In this document: piece by piece, positions 37,282 to 45,760 of the stretch
Layout of the letters: every line of letters starts with the position of its first letter
Position numbering within the stretch: position 1 is the first letter of the stretch
Assembly: GCF_026686735.1 (NCBI RefSeq)
Contig: NZ_CP113432.1
Coordinates: forward strand, 1,488,001-1,552,000
Source of the DNA: Pseudomonas triclosanedens
Lineage (GTDB): Bacteria > Pseudomonadota > Gammaproteobacteria > Pseudomonadales > Pseudomonadaceae
Length of the DNA: 64,000 nt
Direction of reading: 5' to 3'
Translations under genes and position numbers: made by a program
Notes under the pieces: model-generated
Database searches by the model: none
Told to the model about the DNA's origin: nothing
What the model saw: the letters and a program-made list of their open reading frames with translations, nothing else

Positions 37282-37677
37282 TCAGCGCGCGTTGATCGGG
37301 CAGTCGAAGGTCTGGGCGGGAGCTACTTCCGGTTCCCAGGGACGGCGGTAGGCCAGTTCCAGCTTGTCCTCGCCGGTGGCGACGACGCGGAAGCGCCAGG
37401 TGGATTCGCCACCGCTGCCGACCAGCCCGGCGTCTTCCGGATTGCTGTAGACCTCCGGCCCGAGGCTGCGTAGCACGCTGGCAGCGGCATTGCGCATTTC
37501 CCAGCGGAAGCCGGTGGTGGGATTGCTCGGCAGGATCAGCACCAGCTCCTGCCCCTGATGCAGCTCCAGCGGTTTGCACTCGCTGGCATTTTCCAGCGTG
37601 ACCACGGGTTTGGGCTGCCCGGCGCAGCCAGCGAGCAGGGCGAGGGAGACGGGGAGCAACAGGCGGTACGACGGCAT
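37282..37677 (-). CDS. Chagasin-family (I42) cysteine peptidase inhibitor lipoprotein
   Basis: Predicted lipoprotein of 131 aa (lipobox LLAGC, Cys near residue 18) with the chagasin immunoglobulin-like fold. The inhibitory loop motif NPTTGFRW is perfect, and the later loops GSGGESTWRF and YRRPWEP correspond to the other two contact loops. Such inhibitors block papain-like cysteine proteases, probably of predators, hosts or of the cell itself. I recall an equivalent gene (icp, PA0778) next to the Lon-type protease in P. aeruginosa, which fits the present neighbourhood. Confidence 0.85.
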   Translation of the reverse strand: MPSYRLLLPVSLALLAGCAGQPKPVVTLENASECKPLELHQGQELVLILPSNPTTGFRWEMRNAAASVLRSLGPEVYSNPEDAGLVGSGGESTWRFRVVATGEDKLELAYRRPWEPEVAPAQTFDCPINAR

Positions 37678-37840
37678 GACGACTCCTGGAGTGGGGACCA
37701 GATTGGGCCGCAGGATATCGCAATCGGAGGGGGAGTGGACTTCGTCCGCTTCAGGTGGGGTTGGACGGGGTGTTGCTGTGTCGCTTCGTGGTGCGCTGAT
37801 GATCCCTGTTCCGGCCTGCCGCCGGCGCGGGTCCGAAACT

Positions 37841-37909
37841 CGCAGGATGGTATGGAGCGAAGCGAAAGCCATCGTGGGGCGTTATGGCTATCGCTTCGTC
37901 CCTCCTGCG
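37841..37909. repeat. Long imperfect inverted repeat
   Basis: A 69-base hairpin: outer arms CGCAGGA/TCCTGCG, inner arms CGAAGCGA/TCGCTTCG, then AGCCAT/ATGGCT, all nested in order. It fills the middle of the 310-bp gap between the inhibitor gene and the Lon-type protease. I see no gene in this gap; the only other item is the terminator at 37948. Confidence 0.6.
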
Positions 37910-37947
37910 ATGAGCTTCGATTCAGGTGTGCGGCATCTTTGTACGAT

Positions 37948-37979
37948 GGCCCGCTCCTCTCGACCGAGAGGAGCGGGCC
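37948..37979 (-). terminator. Terminator-like hairpin after the Lon-type protease gene
   Basis: Near-perfect 15-bp stem GGCCCGCTCCTCTCG/CGAGAGGAGCGGGCC with a very small loop, 8 bases beyond the stop codon. The U-run is missing. Confidence 0.6.
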
Positions 37980-37987
37980 TCGGCGCG

Positions 37988-40387
37988 TCAGACCGGGAAC
38001 AGCACCTTCGCCACCTCGCCGAAGCGCTTCGCGAAATGCACGATCAGGCCCTCCTTGAGGTATTCCGGCAGCTCCTCGAAGTCGCCACGGTTGGCTTCCG
38101 GGAGGATCAGCTCGAAGATCTTCTGCCGCCGCGCCGCGATGACCTTCTCGCGCACGCCACCAATCGGCAGCACCTGGCCAGTGAGCGTCAGCTCGCCGGT
38201 CATGGCCACGCCCTTCTTCGGCGCCTGGTTGCGCGCAAGGGACAGCAGTGCGCTGGCCATCGTCACGCCAGCGCTGGGGCCGTCCTTGGGGGTTGCGCCT
38301 TCCGGCACGTGCAGATGGACGAAGGCCTGGTCGAAGAAGGCCGGATCGCCGCCGTACTTCTTCAGGTGCGAACTGATGTAGCTGTAGGCGATCTCCGCCG
38401 ACTCCTTCATCACCTCACCCAACTGGCCGGTGAGCTTGAAGCCCCGGTTCAGCGTGTGAATGCGCGTCGCCTCGATAGGCAGCGTAGCGCCACCCATGCT
38501 GGTCCAGGCCAGGCCGGTGATCACACCGATGCCGGAGAGCAGTTGCTCGGTGCGGAACACCGGCATGCCGAGGTACTCCTCCAGATCCTTGGCACCGATC
38601 TTCACCTTCGACTCCGGGTCTTCCAGCAGCTTGACCACCGACTTGCGCACCAGCTTGCCTAGCTGCTTCTCAAGTTGCCGCACGCCGGCTTCACGGGCGT
38701 AGCCCTCGATCACCGCACGCAGGGCTGCGTCGTTGATAGACAGGCGGCTCTTCGGTACCCCCGCTTTTTCCAACTGCTTGGGCCACAGGTGGCGCTTGGC
38801 GATGGCCAGTTTCTCCTCGGCGATGTAGCCGGAGAGACGGATTACCTCCATGCGGTCGAGCAGTGGGCCGGGGATCGAATCCAGGGTGTTGGCGGTGCAG
38901 ACGAAGAGCACCTTGGACAGGTCCAGGCGCAGGTCCAGATAGTGGTCGAGGAACTCCACGTTCTGCTCCGGATCGAGGGTCTCCAGCAGTGCCGAGGCGG
39001 GGTCTCCCTGGTAGCTGCTGCCGAGCTTGTCGATCTCGTCGAGCATGATCACCGGGTTCATCACCTCCACATCCTTGAGCGCTTGCACCAGCTTGCCGGG
39101 CAGGGCGCCGATGTAGGTGCGGCGATGCCCCTTGATTTCGGCCTCGTCGCGCATGCCGCCTACGCTGAAGCGATAGAACGGCCGCCCCAGGCTCTCGGCG
39201 ATGGATTTGCCGATACTGGTCTTGCCCACGCCGGGCGGGCCGACCAGGAGCACGATGGAGCCGGCGATCTCACCCTTGAAGGCGCCCACGGCCAGGAATT
39301 CGAGGATGCGGTCTTTCACGTCGTCCAGGCCGGAGTGGTACTTGTCCAGCACCTTGCGCCCGTGTTTCAGGTCGAGCTTGTCGGTACCCAGCACGCCCCA
39401 GGGCACCGAGGTGGCCCAGTCGAGGTAGTTACGGGTTACCGCATATTCCGGCGAGCCGGTCTCCAGGATCGACAGCTTGTTCAGTTCCTCTTCGATGCGC
39501 TTCCGCGCCTGCTCGGGGAGGACCTTGCCCTCCAGGCGGGCGCGGAATTCGTCGGAATCGGCACTCTTGTCGTCCTTGGTGATCCCCAGTTCCTGCTGGA
39601 TGATCTTCAGTTGCTCCTTGAGGAAGAACTCGCGCTGGCGTTCGCCGATCTTGCGGTTCACCTCGGCGGACAGCTCCTTCTGCAGGCGCGCGACTTCCAC
39701 CTCCTTGCGCAGCAGCGGCAATACCTTCTCCATGCGCTTGAGGATCGGCACGGTGTCCAGCACGCCCTGCAGCTCGGCGCCCGGGGCGGTGGTCAGCGCG
39801 GCGGCGAAATCGGTAAGCGGCGACGGATCGTTCGGGTTGAAGCGGTTCAGGTAGTTCTTCAGCTCTTCGCTGTACAGCGGGTTGAGCGGCAGCAGCTCCT
39901 TGATCGCGTTGATCAGGGCCATGCCGTAGGCCTTCACCTCGTCGCTCGGGTCGCTGGGCGTGTGCGGGTAGTCCACTTCCACCAGGAAGGGCGGGCGGTG
40001 GCGCTTGATCCAGCCACGGATGCGCACCCGCGAAAGGCCCTGGGCGACGAACTGCAGCTTGCCGCCTTCGCGGCTGGCGTGGTGCACGCGCACCAGTGTG
40101 CCGTGCTCGGGCAGGCTGTTGGGATCGAAGTGGCGCGGATCCTCCGGCGGGTTGTCCATGAAGAACAGCGCCAGACTGTGATGCTCGGTCTTGGCCACCA
40201 ATTCGAGGGTTTCCGCCCAGGGCTCCTCGTTGACAATCACCGGCAACACCTGTGCCGGGAAGAACGGGCGATTATGGATCGGAATGACATACACCGTGGT
40301 CGGCAGGCTTTGGCCCGGCAGCACCAGCCCGGTGTTGCTGACCTCCTCGGCGCTGTGAATATCGTGAATCTCGTCGTGGTCGCTCAT
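37988..40387 (-). CDS. asrA: Second Lon-type ATP-dependent protease (AsrA-like)
   Basis: ATP-dependent serine protease of 799 aa. The LON substrate-binding domain (about 30-230) is followed by the AAA+ module with Walker A GPPGVGKT at 383-390 and Walker B VIMLDEIDKLG, and by the peptidase domain with the Ser-Lys dyad Ser705 (GPSAGV) and Lys748 (VREKV), 43 residues apart as in E. coli Lon. Its place next to the chagasin-type gene and the znuD/pruR region identifies it as the counterpart of PA0779 (AsrA), a heat- and aminoglycoside-induced protease, rather than housekeeping Lon. A heat-shock promoter precedes it. Confidence 0.9.
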   Translation of the reverse strand: MSDHDEIHDIHSAEEVSNTGLVLPGQSLPTTVYVIPIHNRPFFPAQVLPVIVNEEPWAETLELVAKTEHHSLALFFMDNPPEDPRHFDPNSLPEHGTLVRVHHASREGGKLQFVAQGLSRVRIRGWIKRHRPPFLVEVDYPHTPSDPSDEVKAYGMALINAIKELLPLNPLYSEELKNYLNRFNPNDPSPLTDFAAALTTAPGAELQGVLDTVPILKRMEKVLPLLRKEVEVARLQKELSAEVNRKIGERQREFFLKEQLKIIQQELGITKDDKSADSDEFRARLEGKVLPEQARKRIEEELNKLSILETGSPEYAVTRNYLDWATSVPWGVLGTDKLDLKHGRKVLDKYHSGLDDVKDRILEFLAVGAFKGEIAGSIVLLVGPPGVGKTSIGKSIAESLGRPFYRFSVGGMRDEAEIKGHRRTYIGALPGKLVQALKDVEVMNPVIMLDEIDKLGSSYQGDPASALLETLDPEQNVEFLDHYLDLRLDLSKVLFVCTANTLDSIPGPLLDRMEVIRLSGYIAEEKLAIAKRHLWPKQLEKAGVPKSRLSINDAALRAVIEGYAREAGVRQLEKQLGKLVRKSVVKLLEDPESKVKIGAKDLEEYLGMPVFRTEQLLSGIGVITGLAWTSMGGATLPIEATRIHTLNRGFKLTGQLGEVMKESAEIAYSYISSHLKKYGGDPAFFDQAFVHLHVPEGATPKDGPSAGVTMASALLSLARNQAPKKGVAMTGELTLTGQVLPIGGVREKVIAARRQKIFELILPEANRGDFEELPEYLKEGLIVHFAKRFGEVAKVLFPV

Positions 40388-40417
40388 GAGGCACCTGACT
40401 GATTGAACATGACAGTC

Positions 40418-40445
40418 TAGATGGGGAGCCGGCACGGGGTTTCAA
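40418..40445 (-). promoter_or_regulatory. Heat-shock (sigma-32/RpoH) promoter of the Lon-type protease
   Basis: Minus strand TTGAAA (40445-40440), 13-bp spacer and CCCCATCTA (40426-40418): an almost perfect match to the RpoH consensus CTTGAAA-N(11-16)-CCCCATNTA. The start codon is 30 bp downstream. Confidence 0.8.
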
Positions 40446-40479
40446 TCCCATGCTGCAAGTGGATGTTGCAGGAGATTGC

Positions 40480-41286
40480 CTATGGCCGGATTGGCTGGCG
40501 CGGTCGCTGGAAATCACTGGGCGGGCGGCCGAATTGCCGGCTGAACATCGCGCTGAAGGCGCTGGGCGTGCTGTAGCCCACTTCCAGCGCCACGGCCAGC
40601 ACGCTGTCTCCCAGGGCAAGGCGTTCCAGCGCCGCCAGCAGTCGTGCCTGCTGGCGCCATTGGCCGAAGGTTAGTCCGGTTTCACGGAAGAACCAGCGTT
40701 GCACTGTCTTGGTATCGACGTTCGCCCGCCGTGCCCAGTCGGCGAGCCCGCCGCTGGCTCCGGGCTGGAGCTGGATGGCCTGGCACAGTGCGCGCAGGCG
40801 CGGATGCGCCGGCAACGGCAGATGCAGCGGCAGTACCGGGTCTTCGCGCAATTCGTCCAGCAGCAATCCCAGGACTCGGCCATCCCGCGAGTCCGGCGTC
40901 ACATCGCCGCTGATCGACAGCGCCGCCAGGATCAGTTCGCGCAGCAGCGGCGAAACCGCCAGCACGCAGCAGTTGCGCGGCAGGTGCGGGGCGCTGTCCG
41001 GCTCCACGTAGAGCGTGCGGACCTGCACGTCGCCGACCATGCGGGTCCAGTGCTCGACCCCTGCGGGAATCCACAGGCCGCGATTGTCCGGCACCACCCA
41101 CTGGCCGCTGGCGCTGCCCACCACCAGTACGCCGCGCAGCGCGTACAACAGTTGCGCGCGGTGATGGCTGTGGGCGGGTACTTCATGGCCGTCCGGGAAG
41201 TCCAGGGCGACAGCGGCGACCGGGCTGGCGGCACGCTCGTCGCCATGATTCGGCGCGCGGTCGACTGAAATGTCCTTTTTGCGCAT
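40480..41286 (-). CDS. AraC-family regulator with N-terminal cupin
   Basis: Regulator of 268 aa. The N-terminal cupin shows the histidine-rich HSHHRAQLLYALRG and the WVVPDNRGLWIPAGVEH blocks; the C-terminal domain has two helix-turn-helix motifs (LADWARRANVDTKTVQRWF and ALEVGYSTPSAFSAMFSRQFG). This combination matches the NimR/YdhB-like AraC subfamily, whose members often control adjacent efflux genes, but the divergent neighbour here is a DUF815 ATPase. Target and ligand are unknown. It lies 92 bp upstream of the Lon-type protease start on the same strand. Confidence 0.85.
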   Translation of the reverse strand: MRKKDISVDRAPNHGDERAASPVAAVALDFPDGHEVPAHSHHRAQLLYALRGVLVVGSASGQWVVPDNRGLWIPAGVEHWTRMVGDVQVRTLYVEPDSAPHLPRNCCVLAVSPLLRELILAALSISGDVTPDSRDGRVLGLLLDELREDPVLPLHLPLPAHPRLRALCQAIQLQPGASGGLADWARRANVDTKTVQRWFFRETGLTFGQWRQQARLLAALERLALGDSVLAVALEVGYSTPSAFSAMFSRQFGRPPSDFQRPRQPIRP

Positions 41287-41359
41287 CTGGCTGCCTGTTT
41301 GTCGTTAGACGACCACTTTCTCCGATCGCTAGGCTGCTGAACAGTCCCTATCCGCTTCG

Positions 41360-42235
41360 ATGATCTTCGCCATGACCGACATCCCCGCCATTTCAGAACA
41401 ATTGGCCCGCATCGCCCGGCTGCTCGAACAATCCCTGCCGGCACGTCCCGAGCTGGCGCTGGAGGAGGGTGCCATCGCTCATCTCTGGGAATATCGCCAG
41501 GGCCTGCCACGCCTGACGCCGGTGATCGAACCGGCGCTGATCGCCTTCGACGACTTGCGCAACGTTGACCGGCAAAAGGCGCTGATCGAGCAGAACACCC
41601 GGCAGTTCGTCGCTGGCCGGCCAGCCAACAACGTGCTGCTCACCGGAGCGCGTGGCACTGGCAAGAGCTCGCTGGTGAAGGCCTGCCTGCATGCGTTCCG
41701 GGCCGAAGGGTTGCGTCTGATCGAGGTCGACAAGGAGCATCTGGCCGACCTGCCGCAGATCATCGATCTGCTGCGCCATCGCCCGGAGCGCTTCATCCTG
41801 TTCTGCGACGACCTGTCCTTCGAGGATGGCGAAACCGGTTACAAGGGCCTGAAGACAGTGCTCGACGGCTCGGTGGCCGGGCAGTCCGGCAACGTGTTGA
41901 TCTATGCCACCTCCAACCGTCGCCACCTGCTGGCCGAGCGCGCCGAGGACAACCTGGCCTTCCAGCGCAGCGAAAGCGGCGAGCTGCATCCCGGCGAAGC
42001 CGTGGAGGAAAAGGTGTCGCTCTCCGAGCGCTTCGGCCTGTGGATATCCTTCTATGCGTTCAGCCAGGAGCAGTACCTGGACGCCGTTGCTCGCTGGCTG
42101 GAGTACCACGGCCTGGGCGCCGTGGAGCAGGCCGAATGGGAACAGGCGGCGATCCGCTGGGCGACGCATCGCGGATCGCGTTCCGGACGGATCGCCGCGC
42201 AGTTCGCCCGGGATTACGCCGGGCGTCAGCTCTAG
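41360..42235 (+). CDS. DUF815-family ATP-binding protein
   Basis: Predicted AAA-type P-loop ATPase of 291 aa. After a helical N-terminal part comes the segment LIAFDDLRNVDRQKALIEQNTRQF, then Walker A GARGTGKSS and Walker B FILFCDDLSFE; sensor motif ATSNRRHL follows. All are hallmarks of DUF815 proteins, whose function is not known. Start may be 41360 or 41372 (four codons later), as neither has a clear ribosome-binding site. It is convergent with the znuD-like gene, with only 4 bp between the stops. Confidence 0.8.
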   Translation: MIFAMTDIPAISEQLARIARLLEQSLPARPELALEEGAIAHLWEYRQGLPRLTPVIEPALIAFDDLRNVDRQKALIEQNTRQFVAGRPANNVLLTGARGTGKSSLVKACLHAFRAEGLRLIEVDKEHLADLPQIIDLLRHRPERFILFCDDLSFEDGETGYKGLKTVLDGSVAGQSGNVLIYATSNRRHLLAERAEDNLAFQRSESGELHPGEAVEEKVSLSERFGLWISFYAFSQEQYLDAVARWLEYHGLGAVEQAEWEQAAIRWATHRGSRSGRIAAQFARDYAGRQL

Positions 42236-42239
42236 AACA

Positions 42240-44288
42240 TCAGAACGCGACCTTCACCCCAGCCTGGATGCCGCGCCCACCGGCCGGCACGCTATCGCGC
42301 AGGATCGAACTGGCGTAGCGAACGGTCTGGTCGGTGAGGTTCTCGCCCTTGACGAAGGCCAGCCAGCGGCTATCGCCCAGGTCGAAGCGATAGCCCAGGC
42401 TGGCACCGAGGGTGGTGTAGCCGTCGGTGCGCAGTTCGTTGTCCGGTACTCGGTTCTGGTCGGCGGCGTACTCGACTTCGACGCGCGCCTGCCATTGCTG
42501 CAGTTCCCAGAGCAGTGCGCTGTTCAGCCGCAGCGGAGCGATGCGCGGCAGGGCCTCGCCGGTGTCCTTGTTCTTCGCCCGCGTGTAATCGCCGGACAGT
42601 TCCAGGTCGAAACGGCCGTAGGGGCTTTCCAGCAGGTGAATGCGGTCCTGCGCTTCGACGCCGTAGAAGTCCGCCTTCACGCCGCTGTAGAGATACTCGG
42701 GCAGCGCCTCGTCGTCGCCGGCGGCAACCACTGCGCCTTCTTCGTCGCGATAGCGTCCGCTGGCCAGCAGGCCGATGTAGTTGGAGAAGCGGCTGTAGAA
42801 CACGCCGACGCTGCCCTTGTGGCGAGCGCTGTCAAAGCGCAGGGCGAGGTCGGTGGAGACGGCCTTTTCCTTGCTCGCGTCGGCGTCGCCCACTTCATAG
42901 GTGCCGGTGGCGGCGTGGGCACCGTTGGCATACAGCTCGTAGAAGGTAGGCGCGCGCTCGGTATAGGCGAGGGTGGCGGCCAGCGACCAGACCGGCGTCA
43001 GTTTGTAGACCGCACCGCTGGACAGGCTGCCGGCGGTGAAGCTGCGCGAATTGTCGTTCTCGGCGAAGCGCTCGTTATCCTTGGCGTCCGGGTCGATGCG
43101 GGTGTTCTCCACCCGGCCGCCCAGGTTCAGTGCCAGACGCTCGGTGGCCTGCCAGTTTTCCAGGAAGAACAGCGCGGCGCTGTCGGTCTCGGTGTGCGGC
43201 ACGAAGGCTTCTTCGCCCAGCGCAGAGAAACGGCTATTGGCGAACTGGGCGCCGATCACGCCGTCCAGCGGGCCGATGGGCTTGTGGCGTGCCTCGATGC
43301 GAGCTTCGTAGCCATCGTTCTTGAAGGTGGTGCCGGTTTCGCAGTCTTCGATTTCCTTGTGCTGGTATTCGGTGTAGGCCGCGTCCAGCTTCACCGAGCT
43401 GAAGGGGCCGTCGAGATCGCGGATTTCCGAGGCGAAGGCGTAGCGGTCCTGCTGCATCTTCAGGCGCACGTCATCTTCGGCGGGTGAGCCGTAGTTGCTG
43501 TCATAGCCGCTATAGGAGAGGCCGGCGTAGCCGTGATCCCAATGGTAGCTGCCGCCGATGGCGCCGCTGTCCTGGCGGCCGTCGCTGTTGTCCACGCGAT
43601 GCTTGCGCTCATCGCCGTCGATCTGCCGTTGACGTGCCGAGTGCGCGTAGCCGGGGATGCGCAGATCGTTGAACTCACGGGAGCCTGCATCCAGGTGCAG
43701 AGCGAAATTGCCATCCCCGGCTTCCAGCGCGCCAGCGGCGCTGCGCGTAGTGTCGGAGCCGCCGTAACGCAACTCGCCCCGGCCGTGGATACCATCCACC
43801 GGATCGCTGGGGATGCGGTTGTCGAAGCTGTTGACTACGCCGCCGATGGCGTTGCCGCCATAGAGCAGGGCGGCGGGACCTCGTACGACTTCGATGCGCT
43901 CGACCACGTTCGGGTCTTCCGGCACGGCGTGGTCGTAGGACAGCGAGGAGGCGTCCAGCGCGCCAACGCCATTGCGCAGGATGCGGATGCGATCACCGTC
44001 CATGCCGCGGATCACCGGGCGGCTGGCACCGGGGCCGAACCAGGTCGAGGAGACACCGGGCGTGCCGTTCAGCGTTTCGCCGAGGCTGCCTTTCTGGTGC
44101 AGGGTCAGGTCATCGCCCTGCAGCGCGCTGCTGGGGGCGGCTGGCGAGGTGTCACCCAGCGGGTTGGCGGTGATCAACTGCGGCTCCAGTTCCGCGGGGG
44201 CGGCATCGGCCAGTGTCGGGGCGCCGGCGCACAACGCCAGGCCCAATGGGGCGAGACGCCAGCGCGGGCGGAAGAGAGAGTGGGACAT
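42240..44288 (-). CDS. znuD: TonB-dependent outer-membrane receptor, ZnuD-like
   Basis: Outer-membrane TonB-dependent transporter of 682 aa. A signal peptide (to about residue 29) precedes a TonB-box/plug domain with GETLNGTPGVSSTWFGPGASRPVIRG motifs and VERIEVVRGPAALLYGGNAIGGVVN, and a 22-strand barrel ending in a Phe-terminal strand (QAGVKVAF). Zinc as substrate is supported by a perfect Zur box 86 bp upstream and by synteny with PA0781. The start at 44288 has AGGAG. It is convergent with the DUF815 gene and divergent from pruR. Confidence 0.88.
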   Translation of the reverse strand: MSHSLFRPRWRLAPLGLALCAGAPTLADAAPAELEPQLITANPLGDTSPAAPSSALQGDDLTLHQKGSLGETLNGTPGVSSTWFGPGASRPVIRGMDGDRIRILRNGVGALDASSLSYDHAVPEDPNVVERIEVVRGPAALLYGGNAIGGVVNSFDNRIPSDPVDGIHGRGELRYGGSDTTRSAAGALEAGDGNFALHLDAGSREFNDLRIPGYAHSARQRQIDGDERKHRVDNSDGRQDSGAIGGSYHWDHGYAGLSYSGYDSNYGSPAEDDVRLKMQQDRYAFASEIRDLDGPFSSVKLDAAYTEYQHKEIEDCETGTTFKNDGYEARIEARHKPIGPLDGVIGAQFANSRFSALGEEAFVPHTETDSAALFFLENWQATERLALNLGGRVENTRIDPDAKDNERFAENDNSRSFTAGSLSSGAVYKLTPVWSLAATLAYTERAPTFYELYANGAHAATGTYEVGDADASKEKAVSTDLALRFDSARHKGSVGVFYSRFSNYIGLLASGRYRDEEGAVVAAGDDEALPEYLYSGVKADFYGVEAQDRIHLLESPYGRFDLELSGDYTRAKNKDTGEALPRIAPLRLNSALLWELQQWQARVEVEYAADQNRVPDNELRTDGYTTLGASLGYRFDLGDSRWLAFVKGENLTDQTVRYASSILRDSVPAGGRGIQAGVKVAF

Positions 44289-44373
44289 GACGAACTCCTG
44301 GTTTTTTCTTCTGGCAAAGCGATCCCCTCCCAAGTGACCGGAATGCACTGGGCTCGCTGGGGAAATGATTTTT

Positions 44374-44388
44374 TGTTATAACATAACA
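44374..44388 (-). promoter_or_regulatory. Zur box of the znuD-like gene
   Basis: TGTTATAACATAACA is palindromic and contains a perfect GTTATA-N2-ATAAC core, the zinc-uptake regulator (Zur) consensus of Pseudomonas. Zur with bound zinc would block the receptor gene. Confidence 0.8.
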
Positions 44389-44467
44389 TGACTGGAAGTT
44401 TGCAAATCGATGCTGGTTATACGATCGGGTTTTTAATCAGCGCCTGTCGCGAACGCTCGGATGGAAG

Positions 44468-44502
44468 AAGTGCAACCCGGAGTGGGCAGGAAGGTGCAAC
44501 TC
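44468..44502 (+). promoter_or_regulatory. Two GTGCAACYC boxes before pruR
   Basis: GTGCAACCC (44470-44478) and GTGCAACTC (44494-44502), same direction, 24 bp between starts, 35-68 bp before the pruR start. Three further copies lie downstream of pruR. Likely operator of PruR or another local regulator. Confidence 0.5.
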
Positions 44503-44536
44503 ACGTAACATGCGCAAAATTTGATCAGCTCGCGCC

Positions 44537-45286
44537 ATGTTCGAAGCCCGCCTCGCCAGCCTGTCCGATCAGGCTCACCACCATGCCCACGGCCATCACC
44601 AGTTGGTGATGTCGCTCAGCGGGCGCGCCGAGTTCGAGGTGCAGGGCCGCGGCGGCGAGGTATGCCGGATGCGAGCCTGCCTGGTGCCGGGAGACGTGGC
44701 GCACGGGTTCGCCGGCATTGGCGACAACCGCATGCTGATCCTCGATCTCGACGAGGCCGGCACTGGCCCGCAGGACCGCGACCTGCTCGCGCGGCTGTTC
44801 GAGGCACCGCGCTATCCGACGCTCGATGCCGATTTCCAGCACCTGCTCAGCTATGCCGGTGCCGAGATCGCCCGCTACGGCCACGACCCTCTGCTGGCGC
44901 GAGCCCTGGGCGGCGTGTTGCTGCGTGCCCTGCACCTGCGACTGTTCGGCGAGGAGCGGGCGACGCGCGGCGGGCCGCTGGACCTTGCCAGGCTCGATGC
45001 CTATATCGGCGAACATCTTGCCCGCCGCATCACGGTGGTCGAACTGGCCCAGGTCGCTTGTCTCAGCCCCAGCCAGTTCCACGCGCAATTCAAGGATCGC
45101 GTCGGACTCACGCCGCACCAGTACCTGCTGCGCCAGCGCCTGGATCGCGCCGCACGCCTGCTGCGCGAGAGCGACCTGCCGCTGGTGCGGGTGGCGGGTG
45201 AGTGCGGTTTTTCCAGCCAGAGCGCGCTGACCACCACCATGCGCCGCTACCTCGGTCTGACTCCGCGCAGCTTGCGCCGAGGCTGA
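44537..45286 (+). CDS. pruR: AraC-family regulator PruR (proline utilisation)
   Basis: Regulator of 249 aa. A short N-terminal cupin (HHHAHGHHQLVMSLSG) is joined to two helix-turn-helix motifs (VVELAQVACLSPSQFHAQFKDRVG and VAGECGFSSQSALTTTMRRYLGLTPRSLRR). Position next to the znuD-like receptor and upstream of putP identifies it as the counterpart of PA0780, PruR, which activates putAP in P. aeruginosa. The start at 44537 lacks a good ribosome-binding site, so expression may be low. Five GTGCAACCC-type boxes flank it. Confidence 0.82.
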   Translation: MFEARLASLSDQAHHHAHGHHQLVMSLSGRAEFEVQGRGGEVCRMRACLVPGDVAHGFAGIGDNRMLILDLDEAGTGPQDRDLLARLFEAPRYPTLDADFQHLLSYAGAEIARYGHDPLLARALGGVLLRALHLRLFGEERATRGGPLDLARLDAYIGEHLARRITVVELAQVACLSPSQFHAQFKDRVGLTPHQYLLRQRLDRAARLLRESDLPLVRVAGECGFSSQSALTTTMRRYLGLTPRSLRRG

Positions 45287-45335
45287 GGGCAGAGCGCTTC
45301 CAGGATCTGCATCTGACTGAATGGTCAGTTCATGT

Positions 45336-45368
45336 CGGAGTTTCCTGGAAAAAATCCGGAGTTTTCTG
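45336..45368. promoter_or_regulatory. Second set of 21-bp-spaced direct repeats, downstream of pruR
   Basis: CGGAGTTTCCTG (45336-45347) and CGGAGTTTTCTG (45357-45368), 11 of 12 bases identical, exactly 21 bp apart. This is the spacing of AraC-family operators. A GTGCAACCC box follows 15 bp later. Confidence 0.5.
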
Positions 45369-45383
45369 CAAGAAAATATTGAG

Positions 45384-45437
45384 GTGCAACCCATAGAGTC
45401 CGTCACCCGCGTTGCTTGGTATTCCAAAGTGCAACCC
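45384..45437 (+). promoter_or_regulatory. Two GTGCAACCC boxes in the pruR-putP gap
   Basis: Perfect copies at 45384-45392 and 45429-45437, same direction, 45 bp apart. The second shares a 13-base block (AAGTGCAACCCGG) with the copy at 44468. Confidence 0.5.
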
Positions 45438-45484
45438 GGTATAGAGCAAAAACAACATCCAGTCCGATACGCGGGAGGGGCAGC

Positions 45485-45760
45485 ATGCCCATCACCGGTC
45501 CAGTCATCGCCAGCGGCGTGCCCCATAGCGGCGCAGCCATCTCGCCAGCGGCGCGGCCATCGATGCCCGTTCGCGGCGCTGCGCCGTCATCGGTCGGGAT
45601 GGTGCAACCCACTCTCCGGCTTTCTGTACAATCCGCGCCCTCGCGCGCCAGCCGCGCACCTGAACACAGCTTATTTCGCTTCGCCGCCGTCGACCGGCGG
45701 ACGCTAACCGCGTTCGCTCGTCCGGCTGGCAGAGCCATTGGCGCTCCTGCGGGGGCCTGA
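45485..45760 (+). CDS. Possible small ORF in the pruR-putP gap
   Basis: Open frame of 91 codons with a good ribosome-binding site (GGGAGGGG, core six bases before ATG). The predicted peptide starts MPITGPVIASG and is rich in Ala, Pro, Ser and Arg, with no recognisable domain or membrane segment. It runs across the putative putP promoter at 45602-45632. GC-rich DNA often gives such frames by chance, so I hold this weakly; it could also be a leader peptide. Confidence 0.2.
   Translation: MPITGPVIASGVPHSGAAISPAARPSMPVRGAAPSSVGMVQPTLRLSVQSAPSRASRAPEHSLFRFAAVDRRTLTAFARPAGRAIGAPAGA
45602..45632 (+). promoter_or_regulatory. Putative activator-dependent putP promoter
   Basis: TACAAT (45627-45632) has no TTGACA; instead a GTGCAACCC box (45602-45610) covers the -35 position, 16 bp away. 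That layout is typical of promoters activated by an AraC-type protein bound over the -35. Confidence 0.5.
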
